Part shown: positions 27,523-39,321 of the stretch, one piece after another | How positions within the stretch are numbered: the stretch's first letter is position 1 | Layout of the letters: each line of letters begins with the position of its first letter | Origin: Aerococcus urinaehominis | GTDB lineage: Bacteria > Bacillota > Bacilli > Lactobacillales > Aerococcaceae | Direction of reading: 5' to 3' | NCBI RefSeq assembly: GCF_001543245.1 | Contig: NZ_CP014163.1 | Span: forward strand, 62,001-126,000 | Length of the DNA stretch: 64,000 bases | Notes under the pieces: generated by a model | Told to the model about the DNA's origin: nothing | The model's database searches: none | What the model saw: only the letters and a program-made list of their open reading frames with translations | Program-made: the position numbers and the translations under genes

Positions 27523-28329
27523 GTGTTAGGTGCTATAATAGGTGATGTAATAGGTTCTGCCTATGAACGTCCCAGCCAGTCAACTAAAAAATACGATTTT
27601 GACCTTTGGACCGACCGTAGTCATTTTACCGATGACACAGTGATGACCCTCGCAATTGGCCAAGCCTTAAAAAGTCACTTAGCAGGCAATGAATCTTTTG
27701 TTGAGGCTTGCCGTTATCAAATGCGGCAATATGGTCGGACCTATCCTAACTTGGCCTATGGTAAAAGTTTTAAGGCCTGGCTATCAGCAAGTGACCAGGC
27801 AGCCAATCCTAGTTACGGAAATGGGGCGGCCATGCGGGTGAGCCCAATTGCTTGGTTTGCCACTAACCAAAACCAGTGCCTCCAATTAGCCAAGAGCCAG
27901 GCCCTTGTATCTCATGATCATGAAGAGGCTGTGATTGGGGCCCAAGCTGCTGCATTAGCAGTTTTCCTAGCCCGTCAAGGTGCTAGAAAGATTGAAATCA
28001 AACAGGCAATTACCCAGCTGGCTGACTATCAACTTGATACTGATTTAGCTGATATTCGGCCGGGTTACTATTTTCAGGTAAGAGCGAGCCAGTCTGTGCC
28101 CCAAGCTATTATGGCTTTCCTGCAGAGTCAAAACTTTGAAGACGCCATTCGTCTAGCGGTATCCCTAGGGGGAGATGCGGATACCCTGGCAGCCATTGCC
28201 GGCAGTATTGGCCAAGCTTATTATGGTGTGCCTGCTACTATGGTTGACCAGGTGCGAGCTTACTTGCCTGACCAACTATGGCAGGACTATCAATCTCTCT
28301 GGGCTTGGTTAAGGACCAGGACCAATTAA
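27523..28329 (+). CDS. ADP-ribosylglycohydrolase family protein (DraG/ARH)
   Basis: 268 residues from the GTG at 27523, seven bases after AAGGAGG; the frame open from 27499 is rejected because its ATG precedes that ribosome binding site. GAIIGDVIGSAYE, FTDDTVMT (metal Asp pair) and the C-terminal GGDADTLAAI are the dinuclear-metal motifs of the family. It removes ADP-ribose from proteins or small molecules. It is transcribed with the pyruvate-kinase-like gene. A link with the SirTM module 6 kb upstream is possible but unproven. Confidence 0.88.
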   Translation: MLGAIIGDVIGSAYERPSQSTKKYDFDLWTDRSHFTDDTVMTLAIGQALKSHLAGNESFVEACRYQMRQYGRTYPNLAYGKSFKAWLSASDQAANPSYGNGAAMRVSPIAWFATNQNQCLQLAKSQALVSHDHEEAVIGAQAAALAVFLARQGARKIEIKQAITQLADYQLDTDLADIRPGYYFQVRASQSVPQAIMAFLQSQNFEDAIRLAVSLGGDADTLAAIAGSIGQAYYGVPATMVDQVRAYLPDQLWQDYQSLWAWLRTRTN

Positions 28330-28355
28330 TAAATATGGTTTAAATTAGTTTGATG

Positions 28356-28383
28356 AAACTGTGGCTGATGTCACAGTTTTTTT
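28356..28383 (+). terminator. Terminator after the ADP-ribosylglycohydrolase gene
   Basis: AAACTGTG / CACAGTTT arms with an 8-base loop and a T run. Confidence 0.8.
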
Positions 28384-28531
28384 GTTATTTTGGTCTAGCC
28401 GAGTCAGCTAAAACCTGTACTAACTGGCAAATCAGAAATAACTCTCATTAGTTTGCGCGGTAATGCACAATTTTGTTTAAAAGCGAACTAGTATGTTAAA
28501 CTTAATAAAAATTTGTGTAAGGATGACGCCC

Positions 28532-29152
28532 ATGACCTCATTAGAAGATAAATTAAAGCAGTTTCAAGCTGGTAGCTACCAAAAAAATGCCCAGCTCTAC
28601 CACCAGTTAGCCGACCACCAGGCGCCCCATAGTTTAATGATTACCTGTGCAGATTCACGTATTGATGTTGAGGCCCTCTTGGATGCCAAGCCAGGGGAAA
28701 TTTTTCAAGTACGCTCAATTGCGAATATTGTGCCCGCTATTGATCAAGTCGGACTACCTTCTAGCGTGATGGCTGCGGTTGACTTTGCCTTAAATCAGCT
28801 TGAGGTTGATCATATTATTATTTGCGGTCATTCAAATTGTGGCGGTTGTGCAGCCTGCCTAGGTCCTAAAGAAAATTTGGCCACCATGCCTTATCTTGAA
28901 AAGTGGATTAACCTGCTTGAACCCGTTAAGGCTGGTATCCAAGCTAGCTTGGACCAAGCAAGTGATGCTAGCCAGGCGAGTTTACTCCTCGAAGAAGCCA
29001 ATGTTAAGGCACAATTCAACCACCTCATGTCCTATCCCATGGTGGCGGACAGGGTGGCTAGTGGGCAATTGTCCGTTCACGGTTGGCATTACGATATCAA
29101 TAGTGGCCAAGTAAGAGTTTATGACCAGGAAAAGAACCAGTTTGTTGATTAA
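28532..29152 (+). CDS. Beta-class carbonic anhydrase
   Basis: 206 residues from the ATG at 28532, nine bases after AAGG; the ATG at 28523 touches the ribosome binding site. Zinc ligands C39, H100 and C103 (CADSR and HSNCGGC motifs) and the Asp41-Arg43 dyad are all intact. It hydrates CO2 to bicarbonate for carboxylations and pH balance. It is monocistronic and lies just before the dioxygenase pair. Confidence 0.93.
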   Translation: MTSLEDKLKQFQAGSYQKNAQLYHQLADHQAPHSLMITCADSRIDVEALLDAKPGEIFQVRSIANIVPAIDQVGLPSSVMAAVDFALNQLEVDHIIICGHSNCGGCAACLGPKENLATMPYLEKWINLLEPVKAGIQASLDQASDASQASLLLEEANVKAQFNHLMSYPMVADRVASGQLSVHGWHYDINSGQVRVYDQEKNQFVD

Positions 29153-29181
29153 AAATTCTGAAAATTTGTAAGGGATATCAT

Positions 29182-29210
29182 TTGGTTTCGAATTAAAAGC
29201 GTGTTATGAT
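29182..29210 (+). promoter_or_regulatory. Promoter of the protocatechuate dioxygenase genes
   Basis: -35 TTGGTT (29182-29187), 17-base spacer, -10 TATGAT (29205-29210), about 70 bases before the predicted start. Confidence 0.6.
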
Positions 29211-29278
29211 TTTTTTGGGAATAAAAAACCGAAGAAAAGTTGTCAATCGTCACTCACGCACCTTAAAAGGAGAACCAT

Positions 29279-30028
29279 ATTACTGATAAAAACGATATCG
29301 TAAGTTACCAGCCATGGGAGTACGTTAAAGAAAACGGCGCTGATATGAATGAAGCTGAATTTAAACGACTCTTTCCCTTGTTTGAACCAGGTCCGGGTCC
29401 TGCCATGAGCCGCAAATACGGTAAAAATAATGATTTAACCAAAAACGCAACTGTTGGCGATGGTGAAGCCCTGGGTCAGCGTATCATTATAAAGGGCCGG
29501 GTACTAGATGAAGTAGGTAATCCCGTTCCTAATGCCTTTATCGAAATTTGGCAAGCTAATGCAGCCGGCCGTTATATTCATAAATTAGATTCATGGGACG
29601 CGCCATTAGATCCTAATTTCCTAGGGTCAGGCTGGACACACACTGATGAGGATGGCTGGTATGAATTTACCACCATCAAGCCAGGTAACTATGCTTGGAA
29701 GGCTGAATCTAATGAATGGCGACCAGCCCATATTCATTATTCGGTGATGGGACCGGAGTTAGCTGACCGTTTAGTAACCCAGCTTTACTTTGAAGGCGAT
29801 CCACTCCTGTCTATGGACAAGGAAATTTTTCTACAGCTTGATGAAGCAGACCAAAAACGGGTGATTTGTAGCTATAATCACGACTACATGATTGCAGACT
29901 GGGCTATGGGTTACCAGTTCGATATTGTCTTACGTGGCTCACAATCTCATCCGTCTATGCCTAACAACCATAAATTGACGGCAGAAGATCAGGCCAAAAT
30001 TAAAGAACAGACAGGGGAGGGCAAGTAA
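29279..30028 (+). CDS. pcaH: Protocatechuate 3,4-dioxygenase beta subunit (ATT start)
   Basis: 249 residues if started at ATT 29279, which is six bases after AAAAGGAG (29265-29272); no ATG/GTG/TTG lies near that site, and the first ATG (29345) has no ribosome binding site. The extra 22 residues (TDKNDIVSYQPWEY...) are protein-like. The Fe(III) ligands are present: Tyr in GRYIHKLD, Tyr in GNYAWK, and both His in RPAHIHY. DPNFLGSGWTHTDEDGWYEF is the family core. It cleaves protocatechuate between the hydroxyls to beta-carboxy-cis,cis-muconate together with PcaG. No later beta-ketoadipate gene is nearby. Confidence 0.85.
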   Translation: MTDKNDIVSYQPWEYVKENGADMNEAEFKRLFPLFEPGPGPAMSRKYGKNNDLTKNATVGDGEALGQRIIIKGRVLDEVGNPVPNAFIEIWQANAAGRYIHKLDSWDAPLDPNFLGSGWTHTDEDGWYEFTTIKPGNYAWKAESNEWRPAHIHYSVMGPELADRLVTQLYFEGDPLLSMDKEIFLQLDEADQKRVICSYNHDYMIADWAMGYQFDIVLRGSQSHPSMPNNHKLTAEDQAKIKEQTGEGK

Positions 30029-30730
30029 ATGGTTATTCTAAATCCAGAAAACAATGAAGAAACAAGGCGGACGCCTCAGCAGACAGTGGGCCCTTATGTG
30101 ACCCTAGGCCTGTTAAACCAAGAAGCCGGTAAGGATAATAACCTTTTAGCTGATGGCGGTAAGGGTAAAGAACTAGTGATTTCTGGCAACCTTTTCGCTA
30201 GCGCGGGAGATCCAATCTTTAATGTCATGGTCGAAATTTGGCAAGCCAATGCCGATGGTGTCTATAACCATCCCAGTGAAGCGCATATGCCAGGTTTTGA
30301 CGCAGATTTTGTCGGCTTTGGTCGGACCATCACCGATGAGCGTGGCTACTATGAATTCCGCACCATTCTCCCAGGAGCCATTGCAGATCATGACCATCCA
30401 GAACTTGCCCAATCTCCGCATATTATTATAGTGGTCCATGCTTCTGGGGTACCTCACCCGCTCTATACGCGAGTTTATTTCGAAGACCAAGAACATAACG
30501 ACAACTTCTTAAATAATATTCCGGCAGACAAGGCAAAAACCCTAATCGCTAAGCGAATTGAGGGTGATTTAGAACAAGTGCTCTACTACCATTTTGATAT
30601 GGTGCTAGAGGGTGAGGCCGATGAATTAGCCCTCGAAACTAAAGTTGATGGTGAAGAAATGGCTGATAAGCCAGATGGTTCAGGAAAACCTGTTACCTAC
30701 TTCTTCAGTTTTGACAAGGATATGATTTAA
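30029..30730 (+). CDS. pcaG: Protocatechuate 3,4-dioxygenase alpha subunit
   Basis: 233 residues. TPQQTVGPYVTLGLL is the PcaG opening; EIWQANADGVYNHP, GFGRTITDERGYYEFRTI and SPHIIIVVHASGV with LYTRVYF follow. The iron ligands of the beta chain are replaced, as expected for the non-catalytic alpha chain. It starts one base after the pcaH stop with GGGGAGG just upstream, so the pair is translated together. The gene is followed by dispersed repeat copy B, whose hairpin (30737-30766) probably ends the transcript. Confidence 0.88.
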   Translation: MVILNPENNEETRRTPQQTVGPYVTLGLLNQEAGKDNNLLADGGKGKELVISGNLFASAGDPIFNVMVEIWQANADGVYNHPSEAHMPGFDADFVGFGRTITDERGYYEFRTILPGAIADHDHPELAQSPHIIIVVHASGVPHPLYTRVYFEDQEHNDNFLNNIPADKAKTLIAKRIEGDLEQVLYYHFDMVLEGEADELALETKVDGEEMADKPDGSGKPVTYFFSFDKDMI

Positions 30731-30736
30731 TAGCAT

Positions 30737-30908
30737 AAGAGCCTGGGGCGTAAGTCCCAGGCTCTTACTATTATACAAATGGTGGCAGTATAGTCGGGTT
30801 TGACTCGGCAGGCATGTCGCCACTTCAGAAACTAGTCTCAATAGCTTGAAGCTATTGGGCTGATTCCTTCCAGTCGGCCATGCCCAATCGGCCAGTCTCA
30901 CACCTTCT
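30737..30908 (-). repeat. Dispersed intergenic repeat, copy B
   Basis: Read on the minus strand it starts AAGGTGTGAGACTGGCC and ends with the hairpin AAGAGCCTGGGAC...; it contains CTGCCGAGTCAAACCCGACT, close to CTGCCGAGTCGAACCCAACT in copy C. It fills the space between pcaG and the convergent gntR-type gene and can serve as a two-way terminator. Confidence 0.8.
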
Positions 30909-30909
30909 T

Positions 30910-31632
30910 TTAATCCAAAAATATTGGTGATGTCATTTCTCCTTGGCTGAAAAACTGGGTTTCATTGTAGTGGTAGCAAATTTTTGAGAAGTCAACAGGC
31001 ATCCCATCAGCCAGATAATAATTAGATTCAATGACAATCGTTGGGTCGCCAGATTTTAGTTGTAAATGCTTAGCTTCTTCTGGATGAAGGCGTCGAGCCC
31101 GCATAAAATGGTCGACATAATGAATATCCAAACCTAGTCCCTGACGTAAATAGCTAAAAAGAGAGCTGGTGGCAATTTCTTCTGACAAATAGGGCACTAA
31201 TTTTTGAGGAAAGTAGGAGGCTTCGATACAGAAGGGCCGACCTTCAATATATCGCACTCTGTTAACATAATAAACCGGATCACCGGGTGCTAGGTCTAAA
31301 TTACGACAAAGCTCTTCATTAGCGGGAATTAAGTCTAGCGCTAAAACTTGGGAGTTTAGGTCAAATTCACGTAGAGAGGAATTAAAACCTTGTAGGTCCA
31401 TCAGGTTAATGTAGCCCTTGCGACGGGGCTGACGGACAAAGATGCCCGATCCTCTTACCTGGTAGATTAAACCTTGTTTCTCCATCATTTCCAAAGCCTT
31501 AATAACAGTATTTTTGGATACTAGGAAGTTATTGGTTAGTTCATCCAAGGAAGGTAACTTATCTCCTTGTTGGAGCTGGTGGTCTGTAATGTAGCGGTAA
31601 ATTTTCTGGGCAATTTTTTCATATTTGAGCAT
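30910..31632 (-). CDS. GntR-family (HutC/TreR type) regulator of the beta-glucoside operon
   Basis: 240 residues. N-terminal winged helix (QKIYRYITDHQLQQGDKLPS, SKNTVIKALEMMEKQGLIY with GSGIFV) and C-terminal UTRA effector domain. It is divergent from a beta-glucoside PTS operon whose promoter contains a matching palindrome, so it is probably a repressor relieved by a phosphorylated beta-glucoside. GAGGTG precedes the ATG. A 9-bp hairpin (31646-31669) lies in its likely 5' leader. Confidence 0.88.
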   Translation of the reverse strand: MLKYEKIAQKIYRYITDHQLQQGDKLPSLDELTNNFLVSKNTVIKALEMMEKQGLIYQVRGSGIFVRQPRRKGYINLMDLQGFNSSLREFDLNSQVLALDLIPANEELCRNLDLAPGDPVYYVNRVRYIEGRPFCIEASYFPQKLVPYLSEEIATSSLFSYLRQGLGLDIHYVDHFMRARRLHPEEAKHLQLKSGDPTIVIESNYYLADGMPVDFSKICYHYNETQFFSQGEMTSPIFLD

Positions 31633-31645
31633 ATAACACCTCGAT

Positions 31646-31676
31646 AGGCTAGTACGAAGTTACTAGCCTTTTTTTT
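31646..31676. terminator. Hairpin with T run between gntR-type gene and PTS promoter
   Basis: AGGCTAGTA / TACTAGCCT with a 6-base loop followed by eight T on the plus strand. It could stop antisense transcription leaving the gntR-type gene, or structure the 5' leader of that gene. Confidence 0.5.
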
Positions 31677-31725
31677 ATTTAGTTTACCTTATATTTTTAA
31701 ACTATACAATTTTATTATTAGGGTA

Positions 31726-31780
31726 TTGACATAATTGTATGGGTATAATTATAATGGACGTACAAAATAAAACGTTTTCA
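31726..31780 (+). promoter_or_regulatory. Beta-glucoside operon promoter, operator and cre
   Basis: -35 TTGACA (31726-31731), 18-base spacer, -10 TATAAT (31750-31755). A palindrome ATAATTGTA (31731-31739) and TATAATTAT (31744-31752) sits in the spacer, the likely GntR-type operator. ATAAAACGTTTTCA (31767-31780) is a near-consensus cre downstream of the -10, predicting CcpA repression. Confidence 0.7.
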
Positions 31781-31796
31781 TTGGAGGTAAAGTACT

Positions 31797-35142
<3,346 letters not shown>

Positions 35143-35169
35143 ACCAGCAAGCTAGCAGGAGGCAGAAGT

Positions 35170-36009
35170 ATGACAGCTAAAAAAATTATCTTTCTTGATA
35201 TTGATGGTACCCTGGTGGACTACCATAATCAACTACCAGCATCAGCTAAACAAGCCATTCAATTAGCCCAGGCTAATGGCCACCAAGTCTATGCGGTTAC
35301 AGGCCGGTCCAAGGCGGAAATATACCAGGATATCCTAGACCTAGGCCTGGATGGCTATATAGGTGGTAATGGTAACTACATTGAAAGCCAGGGGCAGGTA
35401 GTCTGCCATCAATTGATGTCTGGTGATCAGATTAGGCAGATAGTTGACTGGCTCAACCAGAGGGGGTTGGCCTTTTATCTGGAATCTAACTCTGGCCTCT
35501 ATGCTAGCGCTAGTTTTGCAGTGGATGCCGAGCCAGCAGTCCGGGCCTATATGGCTGGCGAAGGTCAAGCTGGTGCTCAGTCCGTAACGGTAGCCCAGGT
35601 CTTTCCTGAAATGATTTATGGCGCCGACCTCTACCGTGATGATGTCAATAAAGTTTCCTTTGTCCTCACTGGTAGTGATGACCTAGCAGCCGCCCGTCAA
35701 GCCTTTCCCGACCTCTTAGTTGGCTCTTGGGGAGGCCAGGGGGAAGAGGCCCTCTTTGGTGACTTAGCCCTGGCGGGTGTCAACAAGCAGACCGCTATCG
35801 CCAGTCTTTTGGACTATCTGGGCCTTGACCGGGCTAACAGTTTGGCTTTTGGTGATGCCAAGGTAGACATCCCCATGCTTGAATATTGTCAGGTTGGGGT
35901 GGCCATGGGAAGTGGCGGGCCAGAAATCAAAGCCATGGCCGACTATGTGACGGCCGGGGTTAATGAGGATGGGCTTTATCAAGCCTTTAAGCATTTTGGT
36001 CTAATCTAA
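35170..36009 (+). CDS. Cof-type HAD-IIB hydrolase
   Basis: 279 residues. Motif I FLDIDGTLVDY (nucleophile Asp), motif II AVTGRS, motif IV FGDAKVDIPML. A Cof/YidA-like sugar-phosphate phosphatase. It is the last gene of the beta-glucoside operon and may relieve accumulation of sugar phosphates; the substrate is not known. AGCAGGAGG precedes the ATG. Confidence 0.9.
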   Translation: MTAKKIIFLDIDGTLVDYHNQLPASAKQAIQLAQANGHQVYAVTGRSKAEIYQDILDLGLDGYIGGNGNYIESQGQVVCHQLMSGDQIRQIVDWLNQRGLAFYLESNSGLYASASFAVDAEPAVRAYMAGEGQAGAQSVTVAQVFPEMIYGADLYRDDVNKVSFVLTGSDDLAAARQAFPDLLVGSWGGQGEEALFGDLALAGVNKQTAIASLLDYLGLDRANSLAFGDAKVDIPMLEYCQVGVAMGSGGPEIKAMADYVTAGVNEDGLYQAFKHFGLI

Positions 36010-36048
36010 CTATAAAGTCAGCTAGCTTTCCTAGGAGTTGAGCACTTG

Positions 36049-36092
36049 AACAAGCACTGGCAGTCACTTGATGCTGACTGCCAGTGCTTGTT
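36049..36092. terminator. Long perfect hairpin after the beta-glucoside operon
   Basis: 18-bp perfect stem beginning AACAAGCACTGG with an 8-base loop. The T run is weak (CGTTTCTT), so it may terminate less well than it folds. Confidence 0.7.
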
Positions 36093-36109
36093 CGTTTCTT
36101 CCCTCTGGC

Positions 36110-36138
36110 TTGACAGCAAATAATACAGGGTCTAAACT
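36110..36138 (+). promoter_or_regulatory. Promoter of the NatAB-like exporter
   Basis: -35 TTGACA (36110-36115), 17-base spacer, -10 TAAACT (36133-36138). Confidence 0.7.
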
Positions 36139-36231
36139 TAAATTGAAAAGGTTATCATGAGCTGATATGCGCTATTGATAAAACTTTCCACCAGGAATTT
36201 TTGCAAATGATTTAAGCAAAGGAGGTTGACC

Positions 36232-37128
36232 ATGTTAGCAGTTAGTCACTTAAGTAAGTCCTTTGGTTCAGTCCAGGCTGTTGATGATTTATCATTTACA
36301 GTTAAACCTGGAGAAATCATGGGTCTGATTGGTCAAAATGGATCGGGTAAAACCACGACCTTCCGGATGATTTTACAGTTACTTGTGCCTGACCAGGGTG
36401 AGGTGACTTGGCAGGGCCAGCAAATGTCCAGCCAGTTTTTTGACCAGCTAGGCTACCTGCCGGAAGAGCGGGGGCTGTACCCTAAATTAACAGTCGAAGA
36501 GCAGATTGTTTACTTTGCACAATTAAGGGGCATGGCTAAAGATGAGGTCTTAGCTGTCATTGACCAATGGTTGGCAGATTTTCAAGTTAAAGGCCAGCGT
36601 CAGGACAAGATACAAAGCCTGTCTAAGGGTAACCAGCAGAAAGTGCAGTTAATCACCACCTTGATCCACCAACCAAAATTGATTATTTTGGATGAACCTT
36701 TTTCTGGTTTAGACCCGGTTAATGCTGGCTTGTTAGAAGCTGGTGTCCAACGAGCTAGTCAGGCGGGGGCTGCTATTATCTTCTCCAGTCATAATATGGA
36801 TAATGTTGGTAAACTTTGCGACCATCTAGTCATGCTGCAAAATGGTCAGACCCTCTTGCAGGGTGAATTACAGGCTATTCGCCAGCAATTTGGCCAAACC
36901 CGCCTCTTTGTCGAGACTGACTGGTCAGACCAGGATCTTTTAGCCCTCCCAGGGGTGAGCGCGGTTCACCATGAGAACAATGGTATGCAAAAGCTTATTT
37001 TAAGTGACCCAGACCAGGGACCAGCAATATTTAACCAGCTGAGCCAGGGCCACTATATCAAAACCTTTAGCCAGCAGCCGCCAAGTCTAGAAGAGATTTT
37101 TAAAATGAAAGCAGGTGAAAAGTCATGA
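36232..37128 (+). CDS. ABC exporter ATPase (NatA-like)
   Basis: 298 residues from the ATG at 36232 after AAAGGAGG. Walker A GQNGSGKTT, signature LSKGNQQKVQ, Walker B LIILDEPFSGLDP, and a C-terminal DUF4162 domain ending in PPSLEEIFKM. These features match the NatA/YhaQ subgroup of ATPases paired with a large permease. Its stop overlaps the permease start. Confidence 0.9.
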   Translation: MLAVSHLSKSFGSVQAVDDLSFTVKPGEIMGLIGQNGSGKTTTFRMILQLLVPDQGEVTWQGQQMSSQFFDQLGYLPEERGLYPKLTVEEQIVYFAQLRGMAKDEVLAVIDQWLADFQVKGQRQDKIQSLSKGNQQKVQLITTLIHQPKLIILDEPFSGLDPVNAGLLEAGVQRASQAGAAIIFSSHNMDNVGKLCDHLVMLQNGQTLLQGELQAIRQQFGQTRLFVETDWSDQDLLALPGVSAVHHENNGMQKLILSDPDQGPAIFNQLSQGHYIKTFSQQPPSLEEIFKMKAGEKS

Positions 37129-38423
37129 ACAAACTCCTAACCGTGGCCAAACATAGTTATCTGCAGACCATCAAGAGTGCGGGTTTTTGGTGGATGCTCT
37201 TAGCACCAGCCCTAATGATTGGCTTTGGTCTGCTGGTTGGTTGGTTATCTTATCAATTCTCCGATAGCCAGGCCCAGTCAGCCCCAACAGCCATAGTTAG
37301 CCAGGATGACCAGCTCATGGCTCAAATTTCCCAGCAAGCCAACCAGGACTTGATTACTTTCGCTTACCCCAACCAGGCTAGTGCAGATCAAGCCTTGGCT
37401 AATGGGGAAATATCTGGTGTGCTAGTTGTGACCCAAAATGAGGCAACTGGACAAATTGCTGGCCAATTGACCACAGTCAAAGAAGAGCTGGACCAGCAAG
37501 TCACCATAGACCTGCTCCGTTCCCGCTTGAGCCAACTGCAACTAGTTAACCAGGGGCAAAGAATGGGCTTAACAGCTGACGACCTAGGTCAGCTAGTCCA
37601 GGAACCGACCATTTCAGTCCAAGCCATTAGTGTTGAAGATGGCCAAATCATTGAGGAAGCAGATGGTGGCGCCAATGTCGTTGATATTCTAGCTGCCATG
37701 GTTGTACCTGTCGCTATTTTTGTCATTGTGGTTTACTATAGCACTACTGTAGCAACTGAAATTGCTAGCGAAAAAGGGACCCGTATTATGGAGGTAATCG
37801 CCTCAGCTATGCCAGCCCAGGTTAACTTTTGGGGTAAATTACTGGGTAGTTTGGGCTTGGTAGCTAGCCAGCTAGGTATTTATTTATTGCTAGCTGCTAT
37901 TGCTTTTTATTTTGCGCGGCAGCAAGCTTTCTTCCAGGAAATATTAGCTTTCTTAGCTGATAATCATATATCGACTCGCCTCATGGTATACAGCGGCCTC
38001 TTTTTCGTCTTGGCCTTAGTCATGTATATCATTTTGGCAGCCTGCCTGGGCTCACTGGCCAGTAAGGTTGAGGATGCCCAGAAGGTTGCGCAACCAACCA
38101 CCCTAATCGCTTTGGTGGGATTTTATCTGGGCTTCCTGATTGATACGCTGCCAGTCCAATTGGTTCAAGCGGCAGCCTATTTTCCATTATTTTCTGGCTT
38201 CATTATTCCTATACAAATTGCCAACGACCAAATTACCACTGGGCAAATTTGGCTTATTATTGTGATTAACATTGCCTTCATTGTTCTTTTGGCCTACTTG
38301 GGTCAAAACCTATATGCCGCTTCAATACTAGCTTACTCAGACAAGTCCCCCTGGCATAATCTCAAACGGGCATTAAGCATCAATCGTAGCAACCGCCAAG
38401 CCGGCCAAAATTTGGCAGATTAA
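37125..38423 (+). CDS. ABC exporter permease (NatB/YhaP-like)
   Basis: 432 residues. One N-terminal membrane segment, an external domain of about 150 residues (Gln/Ala rich), then five or six membrane segments in the C-terminal half; this is the ABC2_membrane_3 layout. TTVATEIASEKGTRIMEVIASAMPAQVNFWGKLLG is a strong NatB/YhaP signature. Likely exports sodium or a toxic compound; the substrate is unknown. Confidence 0.88.
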   Translation: MNKLLTVAKHSYLQTIKSAGFWWMLLAPALMIGFGLLVGWLSYQFSDSQAQSAPTAIVSQDDQLMAQISQQANQDLITFAYPNQASADQALANGEISGVLVVTQNEATGQIAGQLTTVKEELDQQVTIDLLRSRLSQLQLVNQGQRMGLTADDLGQLVQEPTISVQAISVEDGQIIEEADGGANVVDILAAMVVPVAIFVIVVYYSTTVATEIASEKGTRIMEVIASAMPAQVNFWGKLLGSLGLVASQLGIYLLLAAIAFYFARQQAFFQEILAFLADNHISTRLMVYSGLFFVLALVMYIILAACLGSLASKVEDAQKVAQPTTLIALVGFYLGFLIDTLPVQLVQAAAYFPLFSGFIIPIQIANDQITTGQIWLIIVINIAFIVLLAYLGQNLYAASILAYSDKSPWHNLKRALSINRSNRQAGQNLAD

Positions 38424-38434
38424 GGGCGTAATAT

Positions 38435-38462
38435 TTGTGTAAGCTTTTTCAGATGGTATAAT
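38435..38462 (+). promoter_or_regulatory. Promoter of the DUF937 gene
   Basis: -35 TTGTGT (38435-38440), 16-base spacer, consensus -10 TATAAT (38457-38462). Confidence 0.65.
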
Positions 38463-38488
38463 TAAAAGGAAGAAAAGGAGTGATTGGA

Positions 38489-39229
38489 ATGGCTTTATTT
38501 AATCAGAATGGTTCATTGTTGGACATCCTCTTTGGTAGTCAGGACCAAGGAGCAGGTAAAACCTTAGCCAGCCAGGCTAATATTGACCAAGCTGACCTAG
38601 CAAAAATTGCGGCGGTTGGTTTACCTTTGTTACTATCAGCCCTTAACCGCAATAATCAAAGCAAGGAAGGTTTAGATAGTTTTACTGAGGCCTTGGGCAA
38701 TCATAGAAATCAGGAAGCCCAGTCAGTGGAAGAACTCGCCCAAAAAGCTGACCCTAAGGATGGGGAAAAAATCTTAGGTCATGCCTTTAAGGACCAAGAT
38801 TCAGTTGCTGACCGGTTAGCGCGCAGTCTCAATATGAATCCAAACACTGTAAAAATGGGACTAGCTATACTCGCACCGATGGTTTTAAAATATCTCGCTG
38901 ACCGGCAATCTGGTCCTAGCATGGACCAAAGCCAGGTTGAACAGGATACCAAGTCGGCTGAAGATGAGCTGTTAGAAGCCATTAGAAAATATGCCAACAG
39001 CCAAAATAATCAGACTAGTCAGGGGCAAGCCAGTCAACCGACCCAAGCTGATCAAAATAATCAGGCGCCAGCGACCAATCAGGATGGTGGCCTAGGTGGT
39101 ATTATTGGCGATGTCTTAGACCGTTTACAAAATAATCAAGCCAGCGCTCAACCTGACCAAACCCAAGCATCTAATCAAGAGGAAGATCGCGGCGGCCTAG
39201 TTGGCCAAATTATTCGCTCGTTCTTTTAG
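38489..39229 (+). CDS. DUF937 domain protein
   Basis: 246 residues from the ATG at 38489, eight bases after AAAGGAG. Residues about 35-140 form the DUF937 helical region (VGLPLLLSALNRN, ILGHAFKDQDSVADRLAR, GLAILAPMVLKYL). Residues about 170-235 are low complexity, rich in Gln and Asn. The tail GGLGGIIGDVLDRL resembles the end of YidB-like proteins. Function is unknown. Confidence 0.8.
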   Translation: MALFNQNGSLLDILFGSQDQGAGKTLASQANIDQADLAKIAAVGLPLLLSALNRNNQSKEGLDSFTEALGNHRNQEAQSVEELAQKADPKDGEKILGHAFKDQDSVADRLARSLNMNPNTVKMGLAILAPMVLKYLADRQSGPSMDQSQVEQDTKSAEDELLEAIRKYANSQNNQTSQGQASQPTQADQNNQAPATNQDGGLGGIIGDVLDRLQNNQASAQPDQTQASNQEEDRGGLVGQIIRSFF

Positions 39230-39249
39230 AAATTGTCCTGGTATATAGC

Positions 39250-39289
39250 AAAAATGCCTAACTCAGTTCATTTTGAGTTAGGCATTTTT
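39250..39289. terminator. Two-way terminator
   Basis: AAAAATGCCTAACTCA and its complement around a 7-base loop; serves the DUF937 gene and the convergent YeiH-like gene. Confidence 0.88.
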
Positions 39290-39321
39290 GATGCTTTTAA
39301 TCAGCTTTGCAAACTAATCTA

